Below, in pieces: positions 24,641-31,588 of a DNA stretch of 64,000 bases. Both the position numbers and the translations under genes were made by a program. The stretch's first letter is position 1. The number at the start of each line of letters is the position of its first letter. The stretch is from positions 35,199-99,198 of the forward strand of contig NZ_BLAF01000075.1 in NCBI RefSeq assembly GCF_009687885.1. The letters are read 5' to 3'. The notes below the pieces were generated by a model, which was not told where the DNA came from, ran no database searches, and was given only the letters and a program-made list of their open reading frames with translations. This stretch comes from Acrocarpospora pleiomorpha (GTDB taxonomy: Bacteria; Actinomycetota; Actinomycetes; Streptosporangiales; Streptosporangiaceae).

Positions 24641-24747
24641 CCGTGCCTCCGGCACGGCGGCTCGGCCGCCTTCAGCCTGTGTCTTCCCTCGTCGCTCCGG
24701 CCGCTCCGCGACCTGCGTTCCTCAGTCCAGACACAGGCGCGGCCGAG
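24641..24747. repeat. Structured intergenic element with nested inverted repeats
   Basis: A small hairpin CCGTGCC-TCC-GGCACGG (24641-24657) is followed by a large stem. CTCGGCCGC (24661-24669) pairs with GCGGCCGAG (24739-24747), and GCCTGTGTCT (24675-24684) pairs with AGACACAGGC (24729-24738), with a 5-base bulge on the left side. The loop is itself rich in CTCCG/GCTCCG words. It looks like a dispersed palindromic element or structured RNA rather than a simple terminator. Copies elsewhere in the genome are expected but cannot be checked here. Confidence 0.5.
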
Positions 24748-24816
24748 CATTTGGGTCCGACTCTTGACGACCATGTGCCGCGCAAGTTAAATCAAGGATC
24801 GAAATAAGGTGTTGAT

Positions 24817-24832
24817 TTACGGCATGTCGTAA
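24817..24832. promoter_or_regulatory. Imperfect palindrome upstream of the F5/8-type secreted protein
   Basis: TTACGGCATGTCGTAA is a 16-bp palindrome with a single mismatched pair, 48 bases before the ATG at 24881, in an AT-rich stretch. It could be an operator; no regulator is known. Confidence 0.35.
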
Positions 24833-24880
24833 GTCGCGTCTGTTGGACCTTCACCCCCCGCTTCCGCTGTGGAGACACGC

Positions 24881-27439
24881 ATGAGAGGTCTGTCCCGAAC
24901 TGCCGCCTTATTCACCGCATCCGCGGTGGTGGCGGCCCTGATCACCCTTCCTGCCACGCCTGCCTTCGCCGACACCCTGGTGTCGCAGGGCAAGCCCGCC
25001 ACCGCCTCCTCCGTCGAGAACGCCGGCATGGCCGCCGGCAACGCCGTCGACGGCGACACCGGCACCCGCTGGTCCAGCCTGGCCACCGCCGACCAGTGGG
25101 TCCAGGTCGACCTGGGGTCCTCGATCCCGCTGACCCGGGTCGTCCTGAACTGGGAGGCCGCGTACGCGACCGCGTACAAGGTGCAGGGCTCCCAGAACGG
25201 AACCACGTGGACCGACCTGCGATCCGTCACCGGAGGTGACGGCGGGGTCGACACCTGGGACATCACCGGCAGCGCCCGCTATGTCCGCATGCTCGGCATC
25301 ACCCGCGCCACCGGCTGGGGCTACTCCCTCTGGGAATTCCAGGTGTACGGCGAGCCCGGCGGCACCACCGACCCCTGCCCGGCCGCCAACGCCGCGCTGA
25401 ACAAGCCCAGCAGCGCCTCCTCCGTCCAGAACGCGGGCTTCCCCGCCTCTTCAGCGTTCGACGGCAACAACGGCACCCGGTGGTCCAGCGCGGCCAGCGA
25501 CCCGCAGTGGGTGCAGGTGGACCTCGGCTCCACCCAGACCATCTGCGCCATCGACCTGCGCTGGGAAGCCGCGTACGCGAGCGCCTTCAAGCTCCAGGTC
25601 TCCGCCAACGGCGCCGACCCCTGGACCGACCTGAAGTCGGTCACCGGGGCGACCGGCGGCGTGCAGTCCCACGCCGTCAGCGGCTCAGGCCGCTACGTCC
25701 GGATGCTCGGCACCGCCCGCGGCACCGGCTACGGCCACTCGCTCTGGGAGTTCGCGGTGCGCACCACGACCACCCCGACAGACCCGATCCCCGGCGGCGG
25801 CTCGCTCGGCCCGAACGTGCACGTCATCGACCCGTCGATGTCCAGCGCCACCATCCAGAGCGCCCTCGACACCGTCTTCACCCAGCAGGAATCCGCCCAG
25901 TTCGGCACCGGACGGCACGCGTTCCTGTTCAAGCCCGGCACCTACAACGTCAACGCCCGGGTCGGCTTCTACACCTCGATCGTGGGCCTCGGCCAGAACC
26001 CCGGCGACGTCGTCATCAACGGCGGCGTGACCGTGGACGCGGGCTGGTTCGGCGGCAACGCCACCCAGAACTTCTGGCGCTCCACCGAGAACCTGGCAGT
26101 GCAGCCCACCGGCGGCGAGAACCGCTGGGCCGTCTCCCAGGCCGCGCCGTTCCGCCGCATGCACATCCGCGGCAACCTCAACCTGGCGCCCACCGGGTAC
26201 GGCTGGGCCAGCGGCGGCTACATCGCGGACAGCAAGATCGACGGCTCGGTCGGGCCGTACTCCCAGCAGCAGTGGTACACCCGGGACAGCACCATCGGCG
26301 GCTGGGTCAACGGCGTCTGGAACATGGTCTTCTCCGGCGTCGCCGGCGCGCCCGCCAACTCCTTCCCCGAGCCGGTCTACACCACGCTGCAGAACACCCC
26401 GATCAGCCGGGAGAAGCCGTACCTCTACGTGGACGGCGGCGGCAACTACCGGGTCTTCGTCCCCGCCCTGCGCACCAACGCACGCGGCCACAGCTGGGCC
26501 AACGGCCCCACCGCCGGCACCTCGCTCCCGCTGACCGACTTCTACGTCGCCAAGCCCACCGACACCGCGGCCACCATCAACGCGGCACTCGCCCAGGGCC
26601 TCAACCTGCTCCTCACCCCCGGCATCTATCGCACCAACGCCCCCATCAACATCAACCGGGCGAACACCGTGGTCCTCGGCCTCGGCCTGGCGACCATCAT
26701 CCCCGAGAACGCAGCCACCGCGATCAAGGTCGCCGACGTGGACGGCGTCAAGCTGGCCGGCTTCCTCATCGACGCGGGCCCGCAGAAGTCCGACGTGCTC
26801 ATCGAGGTCGGCCCCGCCGGCTCGAGCGCCGACCACGCCGCCAACCCCACCACCCTGCAGGACGTCTTCGTCCGCATCGGCGGCGCCTTCGCCGGCAACG
26901 CCACCACCAGCCTGGTGATCAACAGCGATGACGTCATCATCGACCACACCTGGCTCTGGCGCGGCGACCACGGCGAGGGCATCGGCTGGAACGTCAACAC
27001 CGCCGAAACCGGCATGATCGTGAACGGCGACGACGTCCTCGCGACCGGCCTGTTCGTCGAACACTTCCGCAAGTACGACGTCGAGTGGTACGGCGAGCGC
27101 GGCCGCACCATCTTCTTCCAGAACGAGAAGGCCTACGACCCGCCCAACCAGGCCGCCTACATGAACGGCACCGTCAAGGGCTGGGCCGCCTACAAGGTCG
27201 GCCCGAACGTGAACGTGCACGAGGGCTGGGGCATGGGCAGCTACTGCTACTTCAACGTCGACCCCACCATCGAGGTCGACCGCGTCTTCGAAACCCCCAT
27301 CAAACCCGGCGTCAAATTCCACAGCCTCCTCTCGGTCTCCCTAGGCGGCAACGGCCGAATCAACCACGTCATCAACGACACCGGCGCCCCCGCCTTCGGC
27401 ACCGCCACCATCCCCTCCAAGGTCGTCTCCTACCCGTGA
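24881..27439 (+). CDS. Secreted protein with two F5/8-type C domains and a beta-helix body
   Basis: This 852-residue exported protein has a classical signal peptide ending ATPAFA at about residue 30. Two discoidin/F5-8 type C (CBM32-like) domains follow at about 31-152 and 165-290. Each contains NAVDGDTGTRWSS or SAFDGNNGTRWSS and WVQVDLGS, and each ends YVRMLG...GYSLWEF or GYGHSLWEF. The remaining 550 residues have a pectate-lyase-like start (ATIQSALDTVF, LFKPGTYNVN) and a second similar start near 570 (ATINAALAQGLNLLLTPGIY), typical of a beta-helix. It probably binds and perhaps cleaves a glycan outside the cell. The start is set by GTGGAG eight bases upstream. Confidence 0.9.
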   Translation: MRGLSRTAALFTASAVVAALITLPATPAFADTLVSQGKPATASSVENAGMAAGNAVDGDTGTRWSSLATADQWVQVDLGSSIPLTRVVLNWEAAYATAYKVQGSQNGTTWTDLRSVTGGDGGVDTWDITGSARYVRMLGITRATGWGYSLWEFQVYGEPGGTTDPCPAANAALNKPSSASSVQNAGFPASSAFDGNNGTRWSSAASDPQWVQVDLGSTQTICAIDLRWEAAYASAFKLQVSANGADPWTDLKSVTGATGGVQSHAVSGSGRYVRMLGTARGTGYGHSLWEFAVRTTTTPTDPIPGGGSLGPNVHVIDPSMSSATIQSALDTVFTQQESAQFGTGRHAFLFKPGTYNVNARVGFYTSIVGLGQNPGDVVINGGVTVDAGWFGGNATQNFWRSTENLAVQPTGGENRWAVSQAAPFRRMHIRGNLNLAPTGYGWASGGYIADSKIDGSVGPYSQQQWYTRDSTIGGWVNGVWNMVFSGVAGAPANSFPEPVYTTLQNTPISREKPYLYVDGGGNYRVFVPALRTNARGHSWANGPTAGTSLPLTDFYVAKPTDTAATINAALAQGLNLLLTPGIYRTNAPININRANTVVLGLGLATIIPENAATAIKVADVDGVKLAGFLIDAGPQKSDVLIEVGPAGSSADHAANPTTLQDVFVRIGGAFAGNATTSLVINSDDVIIDHTWLWRGDHGEGIGWNVNTAETGMIVNGDDVLATGLFVEHFRKYDVEWYGERGRTIFFQNEKAYDPPNQAAYMNGTVKGWAAYKVGPNVNVHEGWGMGSYCYFNVDPTIEVDRVFETPIKPGVKFHSLLSVSLGGNGRINHVINDTGAPAFGTATIPSKVVSYP

Positions 27440-27454
27440 CCCATCCCTAACCCA

Positions 27455-27504
27455 GGAACCGGCCGCCTCCCAGCCCTCTGGGGCCGCAAAGCCCGGCCGG
27501 TTCC
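27455..27504. terminator. Probable terminator hairpin downstream of the F5/8-type gene
   Basis: GGAACCGGCC (27455-27464) and GGCCGGTTCC (27495-27504) are perfect 10-bp arms with a 30-base GC-rich loop, beginning 15 bases after the stop codon. No T-run follows, as is common in high-GC actinomycetes. Confidence 0.6.
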
Positions 27505-27522
27505 CAACCACCACCGCACAAA

Positions 27523-27559
27523 CCGGTTCCCCTCCCTACTCCCCAGGGCGGGGAACCGG
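27523..27559. terminator. Second hairpin between convergent genes
   Basis: CCGGTTCCCC (27523-27532) pairs perfectly with GGGGAACCGG (27550-27559) over a 17-base loop. The arm sequence is related to that of the hairpin at 27455-27504. It may back up termination from both the secreted-protein gene and the convergent VOC gene. Confidence 0.5.
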
Positions 27560-27675
27560 ATGGTTCCTACGGCCACGCGGTTGTGATTCGTGCGGGTGAT
27601 CACGGCGACACGGGGCCGGGCGGAGCCCGGAATCAAACAAAGGGTGGGCGGGTGGGACAAACACGGCAACCATCG

Positions 27676-28071
27676 TCATCCCTCTCCCAGCTCCTCGAAG
27701 AGCGTCAACTGCAGTCCCGCTTCCCCTTCAAGCCGCGCATTCAGCGAACCCCACGGCGTCCGCGTCGGCGCCGCGATCACCTGCGCCCCCGCCTCGGCCA
27801 GTTCCGCCGTCACCCGCGCGGCATCGCCCACCTCAAGAGCCACCCGGATATGCCCGGCGACCCGCCGCCCCACCTCAACCCGATCGATGAACTCCGCCTG
27901 CCGCGCGTCGACCAACTCCAACGTCGCCCGCCCCGCGTCCAGCAACCGAACCCGCCCATCCTCCGACGAGAAGTCAGCCAACTCAGGCAACCCCAACACA
28001 TCCCGATAAAACCGCAACGCCCTCTCGTAGTCGTCCGCGGTCACAACCAGCCGAAGCTCACGCACACCCAT
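27676..28071 (-). CDS. VOC/glyoxalase-family protein
   Basis: This 131-residue protein of the vicinal-oxygen-chelate superfamily has the opening strand-helix unit VRELRLVVTADDYERALRFY, then RDVLGLPELADF and the mid-protein HIRVALEVGDAARVTAELAE. The closing part reads PWGSLNARLEGEAGLQLTLFEE, where a conserved metal-ligand Glu is expected. Members include dioxygenases, lyases and resistance proteins. A single-domain protein of this size dimerises; the function is unknown. The ATG at 28071 starts the first beta strand. The open frame to 28257 crosses the 23-bp repeat array and is not believed. Confidence 0.85.
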   Translation of the reverse strand: MGVRELRLVVTADDYERALRFYRDVLGLPELADFSSEDGRVRLLDAGRATLELVDARQAEFIDRVEVGRRVAGHIRVALEVGDAARVTAELAEAGAQVIAAPTRTPWGSLNARLEGEAGLQLTLFEELGEG

Positions 28072-28127
28072 ACCGGGATAGTAGACAGAGGCCCTCCGCC
28101 CCTTCGTGCTCCAACCTCCCAAACCAC

Positions 28128-28265
28128 CGGCAGATCCACCACCGCAACAGCGGCAGACCCACCACTCGTGGTGCGGCAGATCCACCACGATCATGGCGGC
28201 AGATCCACCACCATGACTACGGCGAGACCACCACCGATCTAGCGGCAGATCCACCACGGTTGTGC
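28128..28265. repeat. Six-unit 23-bp tandem repeat array
   Basis: Units start at 28128, 28151, 28174, 28197, 28220 and 28243, exactly 23 bp apart. Each begins CGGCAGATCCACCAC, allowing one T to C change in unit 2 and a block change GAGA in unit 5. Each is followed by eight bases that differ in every unit. The last unit ends 22 bases before the GTG of the ATPase gene and so covers its promoter region. The 23-bp period is not a multiple of three and the array lies between genes. Confidence 0.92.
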
Positions 28266-28275
28266 TAGAGAGGCC

Positions 28276-28281
28276 TATATT
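28276..28281 (+). promoter_or_regulatory. Possible -10 box of a leaderless ATPase transcript
   Basis: TATATT lies seven bases before the GTG at 28288, and no ribosome site is visible. If it is a -10 element, transcription would start at or next to the GTG, giving a leaderless mRNA. Its -35 region would lie in the last 23-bp repeat unit. Confidence 0.35.
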
Positions 28282-28287
28282 TAGGCG

Positions 28288-29550
28288 GTGGACATCGATG
28301 AGTTGACCGTCTTCCCCCGCCGCGCGGAGGCCATGGCGATGGAAGCCCTCGCCGACACCCGCGTCGTCGTCATCAATGGAGCACGACAGGTAGGCAAGAG
28401 CACGCTCGCGAAGGCCATCGTTCAGCGATCACCTGGTTCTCGTGAGATCTACTTGGACCAAGCGGCGGTTCGCGCGGCCGCCCGCCGGGATCCGGACGGA
28501 ATCGTCTACCACAACGGGCTCACCCTCATCGACGAGATCCAGCGTGTGCCCGATCTCCTGCTCTCCATCAAGCGAGAAGTCGACGCCGATCCCCGACCGG
28601 GTCGTTTCCTGCTGACAGGTTCGGCGCGTCTTCTGGGCCTTCGCGACCTCCCCGACGCCCTCCCAGGTCGCACGGAGACCATCGAACTCTGGCCGCTCTC
28701 CCAAGGGGAGATCGAGCGTTGTCCCGATGGATTCATTGACGCCGCATTCCACGAGGGTCCGGATCTCCGAGTCCCAAAATCCCGGCTTCGCCGAGCCGAC
28801 TACGTCGATCGGGCGCTCACAGGCGGCTACCCAGAGGCCGTCCACCGCTCGACACACCGGAGGCGAGCCCGATTCTTCGAGTCGTATATCACCGATTTGA
28901 TCAATCGGGATGTGAAGCAGGTGGCCGACATTGAGCGGCCATCAGATATGCGGCGTTTGCTGAACGTCCTATGCGGTCGCATGGGAGGTCTGTTGGTCAT
29001 CGACCACCTCAGCAACGACCTCGGGCTCCCCCGCACGACAGTGAAGCGCTACTTCGATCTACTCGACCTGATCTACGTGGTGAGACGGATTCCGGCCTGG
29101 TCCGCCAACGCCACCACCCGCGCTGTGGCAACCCCGAAACTTCTGGCGGTCGATACGGGCCTAGGTGCTCACCTCTCCGGTCTCACGCCAGCCCGCGCGG
29201 CAGGAATCACCGCCCCGATCGGCCCACTCCTGGAGAATTTCGCTCTAAGTGAGTTGGCCCGCCAACTGACCTGGGCAGAAGAGCCCGTCCACCTCTACCA
29301 CTACCGAACCCGCGACAATATCGAAGTCGACGCTATCCTCGAACGGGCATCCGGCGAGATCATCGGCATCGAAGTCAAGGCAGCCGAAACTGTCCGAGCA
29401 GACGACTTCAGGGGCCTCCGTCACCTGGCGGACAGGGTGGGCGACCGCCTCATCGCCGGTTTCGTCCTCTACTCAGGCCAGGAAAAACTTCCATTCGGCG
29501 ACCGGATGCGCGCGCTCCCGATGTCTGCCCTGTGGGAGGTCGCTCCCTGA
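28288..29550 (+). CDS. AAA+ ATPase with C-terminal DUF4143 domain
   Basis: This 420-residue protein of the archaeal/bacterial ATPase group often labelled DUF4143 has Walker A INGARQVGKST at about 30-39, Walker B LTLIDEIQR at about 78-86 and the sensor-type LLTGSARLLGL. A winged-helix middle follows (LVIDHLSNDLGLPRTTVKRYF). The C-terminus has a nuclease-like E-V-D-A-I-L-E ... I-G-I-E-V-K pattern (about 345-375). Biochemical roles in this family are poorly defined; proposals include defence and stress functions. GC content and codon use look lower than in the nuo genes, which may indicate acquisition. It converges on the HTH gene. Confidence 0.9.
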   Translation: MDIDELTVFPRRAEAMAMEALADTRVVVINGARQVGKSTLAKAIVQRSPGSREIYLDQAAVRAAARRDPDGIVYHNGLTLIDEIQRVPDLLLSIKREVDADPRPGRFLLTGSARLLGLRDLPDALPGRTETIELWPLSQGEIERCPDGFIDAAFHEGPDLRVPKSRLRRADYVDRALTGGYPEAVHRSTHRRRARFFESYITDLINRDVKQVADIERPSDMRRLLNVLCGRMGGLLVIDHLSNDLGLPRTTVKRYFDLLDLIYVVRRIPAWSANATTRAVATPKLLAVDTGLGAHLSGLTPARAAGITAPIGPLLENFALSELARQLTWAEEPVHLYHYRTRDNIEVDAILERASGEIIGIEVKAAETVRADDFRGLRHLADRVGDRLIAGFVLYSGQEKLPFGDRMRALPMSALWEVAP

Positions 29551-29618
29551 ACCGGTGAGTCGTTGATCACCTCTCCTTGGAAGGGGGCGACAACGTCGGA
29601 GGCAAGATCAGCACTTCA

Positions 29619-29654
29619 TTGCATAACCTGCAACATAGCTTGCGGGTTATGCAA
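29619..29654. terminator. 15-bp stem hairpin between the convergent ATPase and HTH genes
   Basis: TTGCATAACCTGCAA (29619-29633), CATAGC, TTGCGGGTTATGCAA (29640-29654) forms a 15-pair stem with one T/G wobble and a 6-base loop. It lies 69 bases past the ATPase stop and 23 bases before the HTH gene stop. No T-run is evident, so it could be a bidirectional terminator or a protein-binding palindrome. Confidence 0.65.
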
Positions 29655-29676
29655 GTTCCCAGGTCAAGGGGGATGG

Positions 29677-30531
29677 CTACGTGCCGGAGTCAGCGGGGGC
29701 GGAGTTTATTGTGCTGGGGGTGGGCCGGGGCTCGAGCTTGTTGCGGCGCAATGCTGATTCGACCTGGAGGAATGCTCGGAAGAATATGACGCACGGCTTT
29801 CCTGATCGTTTGTAGCCGAGGGCGAGGTCTTCGGCGGCGCGCCGGAGTGGGGTGCCCTTGAGGCGGAGGGCGGCGGCCTTCTCGACCTTGCCGGTGGCCT
29901 TGCCGCGCCAGAAGGCGGCCATGTCCAGAAGACAGTTCTTTCTGTCGGCGTCGTCGGCCATGATGGACGCTTCGCAGGCGAGGAGAATGGCCGCCTGGTA
30001 GGCCGCGTTCGCGTCGCCCATGCCGGCCCGGCGGAGAATCGCGGCGCCGCTCCTGCCCCAGGCTCGGGGCATCCGAAACTGGACAGACGGAATTCGTTCT
30101 ACCCGTACTTCCTGGATGGTGGGTTCGAGGATGTCTCCGGGTGTCCAGCGTGGCGAACTGACGTACCCCAGGGAGCCGCCTGTTTCGAGTTTGGCCGCTT
30201 TCCAGAGGCTGCCGAACTCCGCCATCAACTCCCTCGCCGGCGGAACCTCGAGCTCGTTCGCAACCGCGAGACGATGGCACGCGGCCACGAAGGTGTGAAA
30301 GAACTGCCAGTCCGGGAGCTTACGAAACTTGCCGCTCAGGATCTCGGACACGGTTGAGGTGGGAAGGCGTTTCCATGCGATGTGGATTCTGGCCCCCTGC
30401 TGCTCCTCGATGAGATCGTTGGCGACCTGCTCGACCATCTGCAGGGTCGGATGGCCCGCGTCGAGATGGAGGCTCCTGGACCTCTCAAGTAAGTGATCTA
30501 CATGACACCGACTTGCGCTCGCTTCACTCAT
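29677..30531 (-). CDS. Putative helix-turn-helix DNA-binding protein
   Basis: This 284-residue protein resembles actinobacterial XRE-like regulators in its first 90 residues: HPTLQMVEQVANDLIEEQQG, then LPTSTVSEILSGKFRKLPDW, where STVSEILSGK would be the recognition helix, and FHTFVAACHRLA. The remaining 190 residues have no recognised domain but include a helical stretch (GDANAAYQAAILLACEASIM). The ATG at 30531 is preferred; upstream codons to 30633 look non-coding. The gene converges on the ATPase gene. A 10-bp-period array (30722-30811) lies about 190 bp upstream of its start. The HTH assignment is by eye. Confidence 0.7.
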   Translation of the reverse strand: MSEASASRCHVDHLLERSRSLHLDAGHPTLQMVEQVANDLIEEQQGARIHIAWKRLPTSTVSEILSGKFRKLPDWQFFHTFVAACHRLAVANELEVPPARELMAEFGSLWKAAKLETGGSLGYVSSPRWTPGDILEPTIQEVRVERIPSVQFRMPRAWGRSGAAILRRAGMGDANAAYQAAILLACEASIMADDADRKNCLLDMAAFWRGKATGKVEKAAALRLKGTPLRRAAEDLALGYKRSGKPCVIFFRAFLQVESALRRNKLEPRPTPSTINSAPADSGT

Positions 30532-30721
30532 GAGCAAGATCCGTTTCAGGACTACGGTCAGACGGCACGCAAAAGGACATCGGGCACGTTTAGCCCTTGC
30601 CCACCAGGAGTCACACCGGTAACTCCGGTGCAAATGTCAGGCTAGTGGGGCTTGGCACGCCCTGCACCGATAATTCCTGATTCTGGGTTTACTACCGCCC
30701 TAGGGGCAATCGGTGCCAAAA

Positions 30722-30811
30722 GTCCGCATGCATCCGAAGCCGTCCGGATCCATCCGGATATGTCCGGCGACGTTCGCACTTGTCCGTCGGCAGCGATTGT
30801 TGTCCGGAGTT
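30722..30811. repeat. 10-bp-period array of RTCCG words
   Basis: Words of the form [G/A]TCCG begin at 30722, 30732, 30742, 30752, 30762, 30782 and 30802. A one-base variant (GTTCG) sits at 30772, and only the position at 30792 is unmatched. The remaining five bases of each unit vary. The 10-bp step places every word on the same face of the helix. On the minus strand it reads as CGGAY repeated toward the HTH gene. Confidence 0.85.
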
Positions 30812-30880
30812 CGGTCGATCCGTGGACTCAACCGGCACACGATGGTAGAAAGATCGCCCAGTTGCTCACCGCGACGATCT

Positions 30881-30893
30881 GAGAATAATTCTC
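30881..30893. promoter_or_regulatory. 13-bp AT-rich palindrome
   Basis: GAGAATAATTCTC is a perfect 6+1+6 palindrome in an AT-rich stretch between the 10-bp array and the small membrane-protein gene. It may be an operator or part of a promoter. Confidence 0.35.
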
Positions 30894-30985
30894 TTTCGCA
30901 ACGAATACAATGCGACGACGTCACATGGCATTCGCGCGGTTCCGGGCATCGCTACAACCTGATCCGACGAAGTGAGCGTGCGAAA

Positions 30986-31162
30986 TTGTCGCGACTGACG
31001 TCCTTGACCATTGCGGGCCTGATCTCCATTATCCTCGCGCTGTGCTGCTACATCGTGAGCGTCGCGTCCGGCATGGCCCCCTCCGCGGCGGTCCTCACCG
31101 CGGGCGGCGCGTTCCTGGCCGTGGCCACTCTCACCGTCCTGATCCTCGAATACCTCCGCTAG
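30986..31162 (+). CDS. Small two-helix membrane protein
   Basis: This peptide of about 58 residues consists almost entirely of two hydrophobic helices (LTIAGLISIILALCCYIVSV and APSAAVLTAGGAFLAVATLT) joined by a short loop and ending LEYLR. The start is uncertain: the TTG at 30986 has GAAGTGAG about ten bases upstream, while the only in-frame ATG (30842) would add a basic leader without coding character. No family is recognised. It is followed 28 bp later by another small hypothetical gene on the same strand. Confidence 0.45.
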   Translation: MSRLTSLTIAGLISIILALCCYIVSVASGMAPSAAVLTAGGAFLAVATLTVLILEYLR

Positions 31163-31190
31163 ACCACGATCACCTCCGGGAGGGCCTGCC

Positions 31191-31517
31191 ATGATCAGCA
31201 CAGAACTCCGGCTGTCGGATGTGTACCCGCACCTCACCGCCAACATCGTCGCCCTGCTCGCGCCCGACCCGCTGGCGGCCACCGTCGACGCATTGCCGTA
31301 CCTGGGCAGATGCACCTGCACACCCACCTGCGTCAACCTCCTCACCGCGCCCCCGGGCTCGGCCGGATGCGACCTGATCGAACTGGAACGCGGCGACGAG
31401 CCCGTCATCTGGCTCAACCTCAACCCGTCAAGAACCGCGATCGTCGACATCGAAGTGCTCGACCCTCGCGAATTGACGACCACCCGCCCGGTAGCGCAGT
31501 CGACGGTTGTCTCATAA
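31191..31517 (+). CDS. Hypothetical small protein
   Basis: I do not recognise this 108-residue protein. It contains four Cys residues, two of them in RCTCTPTCVNLLTAPPGSAG plus one in GCDLIELERG, which could bind a metal or form disulfides. It has no signal peptide or membrane segment. A good ribosome site (GGGAGG) lies eight bases before the ATG. It may be cotranscribed with the small membrane protein just upstream. Confidence 0.7.
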   Translation: MISTELRLSDVYPHLTANIVALLAPDPLAATVDALPYLGRCTCTPTCVNLLTAPPGSAGCDLIELERGDEPVIWLNLNPSRTAIVDIEVLDPRELTTTRPVAQSTVVS

Positions 31518-31588
31518 AGCCCTGACCGGATGGCGTTTTCATACTTTGGGCCGGTCCGGAGTGGGGCGAGTTTTCGTACCATGATGGC

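Larger units (their letters stand above)
30532..30985. other. 454-bp divergent intergenic region
   Basis: No convincing gene is seen here. Open frames crossing it (for example from 30652 or 30713 on the plus strand) have no coding character in this part. It holds the 10-bp-period array and a 13-bp palindrome described separately, and probably the promoters of the HTH gene (leftward) and the small membrane-protein gene (rightward). Confidence 0.6.

Noticed and set aside
27676..28257. Longer version of the VOC protein reading into the 23-bp repeats
   Set aside because: The added residues are Trp/Gly/Ser repeats produced by the array; the VOC fold begins at the ATG at 28071.
28128..28265. CRISPR array
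   Set aside because: The repeats are 15 bases and the variable parts only 8 bases, far too short for spacers, and no cas genes are present.
30713..30985. Extended N-terminus (93 codons) of the small membrane protein
   Set aside because: It would translate the 10-bp array and an AT-rich palindrome; no coding bias is seen before about 30986.
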